The notes beneath the pieces were generated by a model. The model made no database searches, had not been told where the DNA came from, and was given only the letters and a program-made list of their open reading frames with translations. The position numbers were made by a program, and so were the translations under genes. Source: a bacterium (GTDB taxonomy: Bacteria; Myxococcota_A; Bradymonadia; UBA7976; UBA1532). From it: a DNA stretch of 43,517 nucleotides. The stretch covers positions 1 to 43,517 of the forward strand of contig JAUHXL010000007.1 of the NCBI GenBank assembly GCA_030426945.1, in the 5' to 3' direction. Below are positions 35,049 through 43,089 of this stretch, piece after piece. The stretch's first letter is position 1. The number at the start of each line of letters is the position of its first letter.

Positions 35049-36335
35049 ATGCTACGCAAGCTGTTGCTGCACAACGTGGGCCCCAAGGGCGACATCGGCC
35101 TGGATCCGGTCGCGCCCCGCCTGAACCTCATCACCGGCGACAACGGGCTCGGCAAGAGCTTCCTACTCGAGGCCGCTTGGTGGGCGCTCACCCGCACCTG
35201 GCACGAGCACCCGGCGGTCCCGAGCGCCCCAACCGCGAAGATCACCCACCACTTCGACAACGAGTCGGGCAAGATCTCGACTGCGGGGTCGACGTGGATC
35301 CCCGCCGGCCAGTACTGGAAGCGCAAGCCAGGACGGCCGCCGAACCCGGGCCTCGTGATGTACGCCCGAGTCGATGGATCGTTCTCGGTTTGGGACCCGG
35401 CCCGGAACTATCGCCTGTACACCCGCCGCGCCGGAGGCCAAGGTGAGTCACCGGGCGCGTATCAATTCACGGCCCGCGACGTGCTCTATGGACTGAAGCG
35501 CACCGTGAACTACGGTGGTCGCGATCAGGAAGAGACGCTGTGCTTGGGCTTGATCGACGAGTGGCGAGAATGGCAGCGCGCGCAGGATCCGAGGTTCGCG
35601 CTCCTGAAACGCCTGCTGGAGGTGCTCGGGCCGGACGAGGAGCCGCTCGAGCCTGGCGAGCTGAGGCAACCGTCCCCCGACGACAAGCGCGCCATCCCCA
35701 CGATTCGAATGCCTTACGGCGAGGACGTCCCCATCACCTACGCGCCCGCTGGCGTGCGGCGCATGTGCAACCTGGGCTACCTGCTCGCCTGGGTGCTCTC
35801 CGAGCACGAAGCCGAGTGCGAGCGTCTGGGCCGCCCGCCGTCCAAGCAGGTGATCATCCTGGTGGACGAGCTCGAGACGCACCTGCATCCTCGCTGGCAG
35901 CGGACCATCCTGCCGAGCCTGCTTCGGATCCTCGAGCGATGGCAGGACGGCACGGCGCCCGACGTCCAGTTCCTCGTCGCCACCCACTCGCCCTTGATCC
36001 TCGCGTCCGCCGAGCCCTTGTTCGACGTGAAGCGAGACGCGCTGTGGAAGCTGGATCTGGTCGATGGCGCCGTGCAGATCGAGAAGGACGTGTGGCGAAA
36101 GCGCGGAGACGCGAATCGGTGGCTCAAGTCGGACGTCTTCGACCTCCGCGAAGCGGTGTCGAAGGCTGCCGAAGATGTGATGATCGAAGCCGGGCAGATG
36201 CTCTCGGGAGACCTGGATGCTGATCGGGTGACGGATCTGGATCGCCGGATCCTCGATCTGTTCTCCGAACAGGATCCGTTCTTCCTGCGCTGGCGCCACT
36301 ATGTCGGGCACCTCATCGGCCAGGACGCACCGTGA
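35049..36335 (+). CDS. Septu-like AAA/ABC-type ATPase (PtuA-like)
   Basis: A 428-residue ATPase. It opens MLRKLLLHNVGP with Walker A GDNGLGKS at residues 30-37, and the second half has ILVDELETHLHPRWQ (Asp273-Glu274) and FLVATHSPLILAS. This is the SMC/OLD-like AAA_15/AAA_21 pattern of PtuA and retron-associated ATPases. Paired with an HNH nuclease it matches the two-gene Septu defence plan, where PtuA and PtuB form a complex that degrades DNA in infected cells. The start ATG 35049 has a weak GAGAG site; TTG 35031 is the alternative. The stop overlaps the next gene as GTGA. The gene is less GC-extreme than the BREX core. Other ATPase/HNH pairs are the main alternative. Confidence 0.72.
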   Translation: MLRKLLLHNVGPKGDIGLDPVAPRLNLITGDNGLGKSFLLEAAWWALTRTWHEHPAVPSAPTAKITHHFDNESGKISTAGSTWIPAGQYWKRKPGRPPNPGLVMYARVDGSFSVWDPARNYRLYTRRAGGQGESPGAYQFTARDVLYGLKRTVNYGGRDQEETLCLGLIDEWREWQRAQDPRFALLKRLLEVLGPDEEPLEPGELRQPSPDDKRAIPTIRMPYGEDVPITYAPAGVRRMCNLGYLLAWVLSEHEAECERLGRPPSKQVIILVDELETHLHPRWQRTILPSLLRILERWQDGTAPDVQFLVATHSPLILASAEPLFDVKRDALWKLDLVDGAVQIEKDVWRKRGDANRWLKSDVFDLREAVSKAAEDVMIEAGQMLSGDLDADRVTDLDRRILDLFSEQDPFFLRWRHYVGHLIGQDAP

Positions 36336-36976
36336 TTCCCGTTCGCATGGCGCAGGAGCCAGCGAGCTTCGACGTCGAGGTGCGCCAGCCGGGGCAGGTC
36401 GCCTTGCGTGAGCTCGCTGGTGATCCGACCGTCCCGCGCCGAACCGGCCCGAAGCGCAAGCACCCTCCCAGTCTGTGGACCAAGGCACTTCCGGAGATGC
36501 GGACCCTGTACCGCCGGACGTGTGCGTACCTTGGGCTCCACATCCACCGAGGCACTGGCCGCGACACGGTCGACCACTTCGTCCCGCGAGCGACCAACGT
36601 TGACCTGGCCTATGAGTGGACGAACCTCCGCTACGCCTCGCTCGACGTCAACCGACTGAAGGGAACCCACCCCTTCGTCGACCCATTCTGCGTCCAGGAC
36701 GGCTGGTTCGGGCTCGACCTCGCGACGTTCCGAGTTCACGGGCGCCTTGCCATCCCGACGGGCGAGGAGCAGCGCTGGAGCAAAACCCTCGAGATCCTCA
36801 ACGAGCCGACGTTCTGCGAAGCCAGGCGCTGGTATCACGAGCGCTACTTCGGCCGGAAGCTCGACGAGCACGACCCAGATGAGCCCATGCCCTACGGCAC
36901 ACTCCGGGTCGAGGCGCCGTTCGTCGCCTCTGAGCTGCGCCGACAAGGCCGGCTGCGGCCCGAGGACCAGCCATGA
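36332..36976 (+). CDS. HNH endonuclease, Septu PtuB-like
   Basis: A 214-residue protein starting at GTG, overlapping the ATPase stop. The HNH motif is visible as DTVDHFVPR (His82), WTNLRYAS (Asn98) and DVNRLKG (Asn107, Lys110), the arrangement seen in PtuB-type and other HNH nucleases that partner ATPases. No paired CxxC zinc knuckles are present. It probably cleaves DNA when activated by the ATPase. No reverse transcriptase or msr-msd RNA is nearby, so it is not a retron. A GTG start at 36332 is preferred because of the four-base overlap; the ATG at 36347 would shorten it by five residues. Assignment to Septu rather than a related pair is probable but not certain. Confidence 0.7.
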   Translation: MIPVRMAQEPASFDVEVRQPGQVALRELAGDPTVPRRTGPKRKHPPSLWTKALPEMRTLYRRTCAYLGLHIHRGTGRDTVDHFVPRATNVDLAYEWTNLRYASLDVNRLKGTHPFVDPFCVQDGWFGLDLATFRVHGRLAIPTGEEQRWSKTLEILNEPTFCEARRWYHERYFGRKLDEHDPDEPMPYGTLRVEAPFVASELRRQGRLRPEDQP

Positions 36977-37083
36977 CGACTCTTGAACGAACAGCAACCG
37001 AACCAGCTCGAGGCAGCGCGCCGCTCCGGCGCCACCGTCCTTGTGCACGCCGCATCTGGCGCGGCGCGCGCGCCCCAGCGTGA
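36973..37083 (+). pseudogene. Vestigial 3' end of an AlbA_2 gene before brxD
   Basis: An ATG overlapping the PtuB-like stop (ATGA) opens 36 codons. The last 11, RRIWRGARAPA, match the C-terminus of AlbA_2-3 (LRIWRGASATP), and the stop codons align exactly. The upstream part has no clear similarity. I read it as the leftover end of an AlbA_2 copy, so brxD once followed an AlbA_2 gene directly. It may still be translated as a leader. Confidence 0.55.
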
Positions 37084-37100
37084 GTCATCCGCCGAGGTCC
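37051..37100 (+). repeat. 3'-border repeat, right copy (before brxD)
   Basis: The counterpart of 34767-34816, with the same internal spacing. It includes the stop of the vestigial ORF and leads straight into the brxD ribosome-binding site. Confidence 0.8.
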
Positions 37101-37102
37101 CC

Positions 37103-38440
37103 ATGTCCACACCCTCTCCCCCCCTCTCTCCCCTGCGCCGCCGCGCGCTGATCGACGCGCTGCGGCGGGGCACGGTGCCGGCGCACGCGCTCGACCTGCT
37201 GGCCGTGGGGCTGGGGCGGTTCGAGCGGGCCATCGACGAGGAGATCGACCGCGTCGGCCAGGGGCAGGCGTGCTTCAAGGCGGTGCGGGGCGAGTACGGC
37301 ACGGGCAAGACGTTCTTCGTGCGGTGGCTGCAGGAGCGCGCGCAGCGGCACGGGCTGGCGACGGCCGAGGTGCAGGTGAGCGAGAGCGAGACGCCGCTGC
37401 ACCGGCTCGAGACGGTGTATCGGCGGGCGATGGAGCGTCTGGCGACCGAGGACACGCCCGACGGCGCGCTGACCAGCGTGGTGGAGCGTTGGTTCTACGC
37501 GTTGGAAGGCGACGTCATCGACGACGGGCTGGACGAGGAGGATCCCGGCTTCGAAGCGGCCGTCGACAAGCTGATGGAGAGCCGGCTGAGCGAGGTGTCG
37601 ACGGTGGCGCCGCAGTTCGCGGCGGCGCTGCGGGCCTGGCGGCAGGCGTCGCGGGCGGGCGAGGCGGCGACCGCGCAGGGGCTGTTGGCGTGGCTCGCGG
37701 GGCAACCCAACGTGGGCGCCGGGGTGAAGCGGCAGGCCGGCGTGAAGGGCGACGTCGATCACTACGGCGCGATGAACTTCCTGCGCGGCGTGCTGCGGCT
37801 GCTGGCCGGCGCGGGGCATCCCGGGTTGGTGCTGGTGCTGGACGAGGTCGAGACGCTGCAGCGGGTGCGCAGCGACGTGCGCAAGAAGAGCCTGAACGGG
37901 CTTCGGCAGTTGGTCGACGAGGTGTACGACGGCCGGTTCCCGGGGCTGTACCTGGTCATCACGGGGACCGCGGGCTTCTTCGACGGCGCCCAGGGCGTGC
38001 AACGCTCCCCGCCGCTGGCGCAGCGGCTGGCGACGGACTTCTCGACGGACGCGCGCTTCGACAACCCGCGCGCGGTGCAGATCCGGCTGAGCCCCTTCGA
38101 CCTGGAGCGTCTGGTCGAGGTCGGCCGCAAGGTGCGCGACATCTTCGTCGACGGGCTCACGGGGGAGGCCGCCGAGCGCGTGCGGGCGCGCTGCGACGAT
38201 CCCTGGCTGGAGCGTTTCGCGCGCGCCGTCGCCGGGCAGCTCGGCGCGCAGATCGGGCTGGCGCCGCGCATCTTCCTGAAGAAGCTGGTGGCCGACGTGC
38301 TCGACCGGGTGGAGCAGTTCGACGACTTCGATCCGGACCGGCACTACCAGGTGATGGTGCGGGCGGCCGAGCTGACCGAGGCGGAGCGAGGGGCCGTGCT
38401 GGACGTGGACGACATCGAGCTCGACGGGCTCGACGAGTGA
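37103..38440 (+). CDS. brxD: BREX ATP-binding protein BrxD
   Basis: A 445-residue P-loop protein. Walker A is GEYGTGKT at residues 63-70, in the context QACFKAVRGEYGTGKTFFV; Walker B is LVLVLDEVETL with Asp247-Glu248. This is the BrxD pattern (DUF2791 group) found in type 2 and type 6 BREX next to the Lhr-like helicase. The start at 37103 has GAGG upstream; the frame is open back to 36983 but that extension is not family-like and overlaps the vestige. The stop overlaps brxHI as GTGA. The role in BREX is essential or supporting ATPase activity; the mechanism is not known. Confidence 0.87.
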   Translation: MSTPSPPLSPLRRRALIDALRRGTVPAHALDLLAVGLGRFERAIDEEIDRVGQGQACFKAVRGEYGTGKTFFVRWLQERAQRHGLATAEVQVSESETPLHRLETVYRRAMERLATEDTPDGALTSVVERWFYALEGDVIDDGLDEEDPGFEAAVDKLMESRLSEVSTVAPQFAAALRAWRQASRAGEAATAQGLLAWLAGQPNVGAGVKRQAGVKGDVDHYGAMNFLRGVLRLLAGAGHPGLVLVLDEVETLQRVRSDVRKKSLNGLRQLVDEVYDGRFPGLYLVITGTAGFFDGAQGVQRSPPLAQRLATDFSTDARFDNPRAVQIRLSPFDLERLVEVGRKVRDIFVDGLTGEAAERVRARCDDPWLERFARAVAGQLGAQIGLAPRIFLKKLVADVLDRVEQFDDFDPDRHYQVMVRAAELTEAERGAVLDVDDIELDGLDE

Positions 38441-40566
38441 GCGACGGCGTCATCGAGGCCCCGCGCAGCGATCCGACCGAGCGTCTGCACCCGCTGGTGC
38501 GCCACCACATCGTCAACGACCTGGGCTGGCCGGGCTTGCGGCCGGTGCAGCAGGCGACCATCGCGCCGATCCTCGACGGCGAGAACCTGGTGGTGGTGGC
38601 CCCCACGGCGGGCGGCAAGACCGAGGCCGCGTTCTTCCCCATCCTGAGCGAGGTGGCCGCGGAGCCGTTGGACGGCCCGCGGGTGCTGTACCTGAGCCCC
38701 ATCCGCGCGCTGCTGAACAACCAGGAGGCCCGCCTGCAGCGGTACTTCGGGTGGCTGGGCGCCAGCGCCGCGTGCTGGCACGGCGACACCCGTCCGGCGG
38801 CGCGCAAGCGCATTCGCAAAGGCCCGCCCACCTGCCTGATGACCACGCCGGAGTCATTGGAGAGCATCCTGTGCTCGACGCTGTCGGCGCCCGAAGCGTT
38901 CTTCCGCAACGTGCGCTGGGTGGTGGTCGACGAGCTGCACGCCTTCGCGGCGAGCGATCGCGGCTGGCACCTGCTGGCGGTGCTGCAGCGCATCGCCTGG
39001 CTGGCCGGCGCCGACCTGCAGCGCATCGGCCTGTCGGCCACGGTGGGCAACCTGGACGCGCTGCGGGCCTGGCTGAGCCGCGGGAGTCATCGACCGAGCC
39101 GCGCGCTGCCGCCGCCGCGGTCGGCGCCGGACGCGGACGTGCGGGTCGACTTCGTCGGCACGCTGGCCAACGCTGCGAAGGTCGTGTCGTCGCTGCACCG
39201 GGGCGAGAAGCGGCTGGTGTTCTGCGACAGCCGCCTGCAGTGCGAGAAGCTGGCGGCGGCGCTGCGCCGCCGGAGCGTCACCACGTTCGTCACCCACAGC
39301 AGCCTCTCGCTGGACGAGCGCCAACAGGCCGAGGCCGCCTTCGCCGAGGGCCGCGACTGCGTGATCGTGGCCACCAGCGCGCTCGAGCTGGGCATCGACG
39401 TCGGTGACCTGGACCGGGTGATCCAGATCGACGCGCCCAGCAGCGCCGCTTCGTTCCTGCAGCGCATGGGACGCACGGGGCGGCGTGAGGGCACGCGCCC
39501 CAACTGCCTGTTCCTGGCGACGGACGACCTGAACCTGGTGCGGGCCGCCGGGGTCGTACGGCTGTGGCAGCAGGGCTATGTCGAGCCGGCCGAGCCGCCC
39601 GCGTTTCCCCTGCACCTGCTCGCCCAGCAGGCGATCACGATGCTGCTGCAGGGCCGCGGCCTGACCCTGCGGGTGTGGCGCAAGCGGCTGGGCGAGATCG
39701 CGGTGATGTGGGGCCTGCCCGTCGGGCTGGCCGAAGCGCTCGCCGACCACCTCGTGGCCGCCGACTGGGTGGGCACGGACGGTCCGCACGCGCACGTCGG
39801 TCCGGCGGCCGAGGTCGAGCTGGGGCGCCGACACTTCATCGAGCTGCTGTCGGTGTTCGAGACACCCGACGTGTTCACCGTCTACCACGGCGACCGCGTC
39901 ATCGGTGAGGTCGACGGACCCACGTTCTGGGCGCAGTCCGAGAGCGCGCGCGGCACCGCCATCGTGCTGGCGGGGCGCACGTGGCGGGTCGAGGCGGTCG
40001 ACCGGCGACGCCGACGCGCGCAGGTCGTGCCCACCCAGGGCGGCGGCACCACGCGCTGGCTGGGCGGCAGCGCGCCGGTGGGCCCCATCCTGGCCACGCT
40101 GATGCGGAGCGTGCTGGTCGGCGACCTGCCCGCCGAGCCCTACCTGTCCCAGCGCGCGCGCACGCGCCTCGACACGATCGTCGAAGAGTACGGCTGGCTG
40201 GGCCCGGATCACTGGGTGCTCGAGCAGCGGCCCGACGGCCGCGCCCGTCTGTGGACCTTCGCCGGGGACGCGGTGAACCGGACGCTGGCGCTCTACGCGC
40301 AGCGGCTGGAGTCGGTGACCGCTCAGGCGGACGCGCTGAGCCTGACCCTGCCGCCGCTGCACCGCGGCTGGCGCAGCCAGGGCATTCACGCCTGGACCGC
40401 GCTCGACCCCCGCGAGTTGGACTTCACCACCGAGCCCGAGCGCGCGAAGTTCTTCGCCTGCCTGCCCCCCACGATGCAGCTTCAGGTGGCCCAGGCGCGC
40501 CGCGCCGACGCCGCGGCCTGGCTGCGGCGCGAGACGGTGCGCTCGGTGACGAACACCGACCCGTAG
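38437..40566 (+). CDS. brxHI: BREX Lhr-like DEAD-box helicase BrxHI
   Basis: A 709-residue SF2 helicase starting at GTG. Motifs: RPVQQATIAPIL (Q-motif-like), APTAGGKT at residues 55-62, DELH at 165-168, SATVGN, then ATSALELGIDVGDLDRVIQID and QRMGRTGRR of the second RecA lobe. A C-terminal Lhr-like region follows. Lhr helicases move 3' to 5' on DNA. The brxD-brxHI pair is diagnostic of type 2 or type 6 BREX, and with pglW it points to type 2. Its TAG stop (40564-40566) touches the 16-bp direct repeat shared with the tRNA-Leu terminator. Confidence 0.9.
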   Translation: MSDGVIEAPRSDPTERLHPLVRHHIVNDLGWPGLRPVQQATIAPILDGENLVVVAPTAGGKTEAAFFPILSEVAAEPLDGPRVLYLSPIRALLNNQEARLQRYFGWLGASAACWHGDTRPAARKRIRKGPPTCLMTTPESLESILCSTLSAPEAFFRNVRWVVVDELHAFAASDRGWHLLAVLQRIAWLAGADLQRIGLSATVGNLDALRAWLSRGSHRPSRALPPPRSAPDADVRVDFVGTLANAAKVVSSLHRGEKRLVFCDSRLQCEKLAAALRRRSVTTFVTHSSLSLDERQQAEAAFAEGRDCVIVATSALELGIDVGDLDRVIQIDAPSSAASFLQRMGRTGRREGTRPNCLFLATDDLNLVRAAGVVRLWQQGYVEPAEPPAFPLHLLAQQAITMLLQGRGLTLRVWRKRLGEIAVMWGLPVGLAEALADHLVAADWVGTDGPHAHVGPAAEVELGRRHFIELLSVFETPDVFTVYHGDRVIGEVDGPTFWAQSESARGTAIVLAGRTWRVEAVDRRRRRAQVVPTQGGGTTRWLGGSAPVGPILATLMRSVLVGDLPAEPYLSQRARTRLDTIVEEYGWLGPDHWVLEQRPDGRARLWTFAGDAVNRTLALYAQRLESVTAQADALSLTLPPLHRGWRSQGIHAWTALDPRELDFTTEPERAKFFACLPPTMQLQVAQARRADAAAWLRRETVRSVTNTDP

Positions 40567-40581
40567 AAACACCAACGGCCC
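40566..40581. repeat. 16-bp direct repeat, left copy
   Basis: GAAACACCAACGGCCC, identical to 41416-41431. It begins at the last base of the brxHI stop. It looks like the left arm of the tRNA-Leu terminator hairpin without its right arm. Confidence 0.8.
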
Positions 40582-40597
40582 CACGCTCGCCCCCGAG

Positions 40598-40948
40598 CTA
40601 CAGCGGTAGGTAGAGCACCTGGTCGGCCATGTCGCCGGCATCGTGGTACTCGACGACGAAGGCCAACTCCTCGATGGCGCGGCCGATACTCGTCGAGCGC
40701 AAGATCTCGATGACACCGGGCATGGGCAGACCCGCCCCGACACGGTCGTAGGCAAACCGCGTCATCGTGGCGACATCGTGGGTGACGACGACCCGGTCGT
40801 CATCGGCGGCCCAGGCCAGAACCTCGGGGTCGTCGGCTCCCCTGAGGCCGACGTCCTGCACGCGCACCACGTCGACGCCCGGGACCCTCCTCGTCAGTCC
40901 GCGTACGATGTTGCCGTCGAGGTTCTCGTCGGCCAGCAAGCGCAGCAT
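40598..40948 (-). CDS. DUF5615 PIN-like protein (putative toxin)
   Basis: A 116-residue protein starting MLRLLADENLDGNIVRGL, the typical DUF5615 opening with paired acidic residues (Asp7, Glu8). VVRVQDVGLRGADDPEVLAWAADDDRVVVTHD (cut here for length in sense, residues about 28-58) gives the remaining conserved acidic positions, and the C-terminus has FVVEYHDAGDMA. The fold is PIN-like, so a ribonuclease activity is possible. It sits directly after a DUF433 gene (seven bases between), the usual pair regarded as a toxin-antitoxin system. It is convergent with brxHI, with 31 bases between the stops. Confidence 0.8.
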   Translation of the reverse strand: MLRLLADENLDGNIVRGLTRRVPGVDVVRVQDVGLRGADDPEVLAWAADDDRVVVTHDVATMTRFAYDRVGAGLPMPGVIEILRSTSIGRAIEELAFVVEYHDAGDMADQVLYLPL

Positions 40949-40955
40949 GCGCCGA

Positions 40956-41282
40956 TCAAGCCGACTTGCGGGCTGCCAGGCGGCGCCGGAGGTCCACGAA
41001 CGGGGACCTTCGCTCGGCGGCTTCGCGAGCTCGCTGTGATGCCTGCTGTTCGCCCTCGATGTAGGCCCGGACGACGTCGCGGTGGGCGATGTAGAAGCTG
41101 AGGGTGGCGTAGATGTCGCCCAGCGGAACGGTGTCGTAGCGCAGCGCGATCTCTTCGGCGGACGCGCCCTGCTCGAACAGGGCGACGACGCTGCTCAGGG
41201 TCACGCGGGTCGGCCCGACGCGGACGACGCCGTGGGCGTCCTCTCGAAGCGGATGCGGATAGGAAGCGCTGACCAGATTCAT
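40956..41282 (-). CDS. DUF433 protein (putative antitoxin)
   Basis: A 108-residue protein. The DUF433 core is GPTRVTLSSVVALFEQGASAEE followed by IALRYDTVPLGDIYATLSFYIAHRDVVRAYI, a helix-turn-helix-like segment (residues about 20-75). The C-terminus is Arg-rich. DUF433 proteins pair with DUF5615 toxins and probably bind DNA and the toxin. The ATG at 41282 (reverse strand) has GAGGA seven bases upstream; the upstream extension to 41348 is Arg/Ala-rich and is not used. Confidence 0.78.
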   Translation of the reverse strand: MNLVSASYPHPLREDAHGVVRVGPTRVTLSSVVALFEQGASAEEIALRYDTVPLGDIYATLSFYIAHRDVVRAYIEGEQQASQRAREAAERRSPFVDLRRRLAARKSA

Positions 41283-41415
41283 CGCGTCGTCCTCGGCCCG
41301 GCCTGACCGCAGGGTAGCGCGAGCGGCCGCACGGAGCGAGCGCGCCACGCGGTGGTCTCGTGTGATGTCGGCATGGGCGGCCGAGCCCCACGGGGCCGGC
41401 CGGCACCGGGTCGCC

Positions 41416-41431
41416 GAAACACCAACGGCCC
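41416..41431. repeat. 16-bp direct repeat, right copy
   Basis: The second copy of the repeat at 40566-40581. It overlaps the left arm of the tRNA-Leu terminator hairpin. The two copies flank the DUF433/DUF5615 pair. Confidence 0.8.
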
Positions 41432-41458
41432 GTCAGGTTCTCCCGACGGGCCGTTGGT
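41421..41458 (-). terminator. Hairpin terminator downstream of tRNA-Leu
   Basis: A perfect 14-bp stem (41421-41434 with 41445-41458) and a 10-base loop, ten bases beyond the tRNA 3' end. On the transcribed (reverse) strand it is followed by GTTTC, a weak T-run. Confidence 0.75.
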
Positions 41459-41468
41459 TCGCGCTGGG

Positions 41469-41552
41469 TGCCGGAGGTCGGGCTCGAACCGACACGGGGT
41501 TGCCCCCACCGGATTTTGAGTCCGGCGCGTCTACCAATTTCACCACTCCGGC
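41469..41552 (-). tRNA. tRNA-Leu (anticodon CAA)
   Basis: 84 bases on the reverse strand. Acceptor stem GCCGGAG/CTCCGGC with discriminator A, D-arm with TGGTAGACGC, anticodon stem CCGGA/TCCGG with loop CTCAAAA giving anticodon CAA (reads UUG), long variable arm TGGGGGCAACCCCG typical of class II tRNAs, and T-arm GGTTCGAGCCC. CCA is not encoded. Confidence 0.95.
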
Positions 41553-41576
41553 GGATGGGCGGCGAAAGCGGGGCGA

Positions 41577-41605
41577 ACTGTAAGAAACCGCCTTGCTCGG
41601 GTCAA
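41577..41605 (-). promoter_or_regulatory. Promoter of tRNA-Leu
   Basis: Read on the reverse strand: TTGACC (41605-41600), 17 bases, TACAGT (41582-41577), ending 24 bases before the tRNA 5' end. Good sigma70-type match and spacing. Confidence 0.7.
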
Positions 41606-41772
41606 CGATGGATCGTGAGGGCGCGTCGCGCGTGGGAAGCGCGGCGGGGAGTGGACCGGCGAGTGGCGCGTTTCGGACACCGTGGGTGGACTTGCGGGGG
41701 CGCGTTGCCGATGAAGACCAAGGAGCGGTACACGTGTGGGCCCACACGACGCGCGAGCGCTGGAGTTCGAGG

Positions 41773-43089
41773 ATGGGACTGGTCAACCGGGCGACGTGGA
41801 GCGGCGAGCGCGCTCAGGTGTTCGCGCGGGGGCTGTACCACGTGGCGGCCTGCGACGGGCTGCACCCGCGGGAGCGGCTGGCGCTCGAGGCGTTCTTGGA
41901 GCAGGTGGGGCTGCCGGGGGGCGTGGACGCGCTGGCCGAGCAGCCCTTCGATTATGTCGAGGCGGCGCGGGTGCTGGACTCGGCGTGGCTGCGGCGCGTG
42001 TTCATCGACGCGTGCCGCGTGATGGCGCAGATGGACGGCGCCGTGACCGGGCCGGAGCGCGACGCGCTGCGGGCGATGGGCGCGGCCCTGGGCGTGGGTG
42101 AGCGGCACGCGCTGGCGCCCTTCGAGCCGCAGCAGCTGGAGCCGGAGGACCTGCTGGCGTGGGTGGCCGCGCAGCAGGTGGACCTGGTCAGCTGGGACGA
42201 CGACGCGCAGTCGGGCTACTTCTGGCCCTTCCCCCACCCCCAACATCCGCTGCGCCACGGGGGCGCCGTGCAGGTGCTGCCCGGGCAGGCGCTGGTGGTG
42301 CGTGCGGGCGGCGCGATCACCGACGTCTTGCTGCCGGGCGACCACCAAGTGAAGCCCGAGACGCTGCCGGGGCTGGCGCGCGCGGTCGGCTGGGCGGGCG
42401 GGCCGGTCGAGGCGGGGCTGCTGTTCGTCAAGCTGGGGCCGACCAAGCTGCTGCGCTGGGGCACCTCGCAGGCGGTGACGCTGCAGGTGCCGGGCATGGG
42501 CGGGGTGCCGGTGCGCGCCTACGGGCGCTTCAGCCTGCGGCTGGCCGAGGCGCGCCCGCTGGTGGAGCGCTTCGCGCGCGCCGCCGTGCCGGCGCCCGAG
42601 GACGTCGAGGCGCGGCTGCGGCGGCTGGTGGAGGGGCGCTTCGCCGAGGGGCTGAGCTCGCTCACCTTCGCCGGGCGCGATCATCTGCTCGAGGCCCTGA
42701 ACGATCTGGACGCCCTGCGTGACAGCCTGGTGGCGCACCTGAAGGAGACGCTGGGCCGCGCCGGGCTGGGCGTGCGCAAGTTCGTCATCGAGAACCTGAC
42801 CGGGCCCCTCGAGTTGGGCCTGCGGCCGGTGTCGAAGCGCACGCAGTCCCTGACCGAGATCGGCCGCGCGCTGAACCTGACCAGCACCAGCCTGCCCGAG
42901 GTGTCGAGCGAACCGCCCGCCCAGCTGCTGGCGGCCTGCGTCGACTGCCTGGCCCCCACCCCCATCGGCGCCCGCTTCTGCGCCACCTGCGGCGCCGCCC
43001 AGCGCCGCAGCTGCCCCGCCTGCGGCCACGAGGTGCCCCACCGCGCCCGCTTCTGCAGCGACTGCGGCCACCAGCTCACCGGCGGCTGA
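41773..43089 (+). CDS. TerB-like / SPFH (virion-core-like) / zinc-ribbon protein
   Basis: A 438-residue protein with three parts. Residues about 8-115 (RAQVFARGLYHVAACDGLHPRERLALEAFL region and DACRVMAQMDGAVTGPERDAL) form a TerB-like helical domain with the usual acidic pairs. Residues about 135-355 look like the SPFH/virion-core group (WPFPHPQHPLRHGG, VLPGQALVVRAGG, GPTKLLRWGTSQ). The C-terminus (from about 390) carries four CxxC pairs, a double zinc ribbon. SPFH proteins scaffold membranes, and TerB domains occur in stress and phage-resistance systems. The start ATG 41773 has GGAG upstream; GTG 41734 with AAGGAG is an equally good choice and would add 13 residues. Confidence 0.68.
   Translation: MGLVNRATWSGERAQVFARGLYHVAACDGLHPRERLALEAFLEQVGLPGGVDALAEQPFDYVEAARVLDSAWLRRVFIDACRVMAQMDGAVTGPERDALRAMGAALGVGERHALAPFEPQQLEPEDLLAWVAAQQVDLVSWDDDAQSGYFWPFPHPQHPLRHGGAVQVLPGQALVVRAGGAITDVLLPGDHQVKPETLPGLARAVGWAGGPVEAGLLFVKLGPTKLLRWGTSQAVTLQVPGMGGVPVRAYGRFSLRLAEARPLVERFARAAVPAPEDVEARLRRLVEGRFAEGLSSLTFAGRDHLLEALNDLDALRDSLVAHLKETLGRAGLGVRKFVIENLTGPLELGLRPVSKRTQSLTEIGRALNLTSTSLPEVSSEPPAQLLAACVDCLAPTPIGARFCATCGAAQRRSCPACGHEVPHRARFCSDCGHQLTGG

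Noticed and set aside
35049-36976. Retron with PtuAB effector
   Set aside because: No reverse transcriptase gene and no space for an msr-msd RNA lie near the pair.
41469-41552. tRNA-Leu 3' end as a classic attachment site of the whole BREX island
   Set aside because: No second copy of the tRNA 3' end and no integrase gene were found in the window; only the 16-bp terminator-arm repeat exists, and it flanks just the toxin-antitoxin pair.
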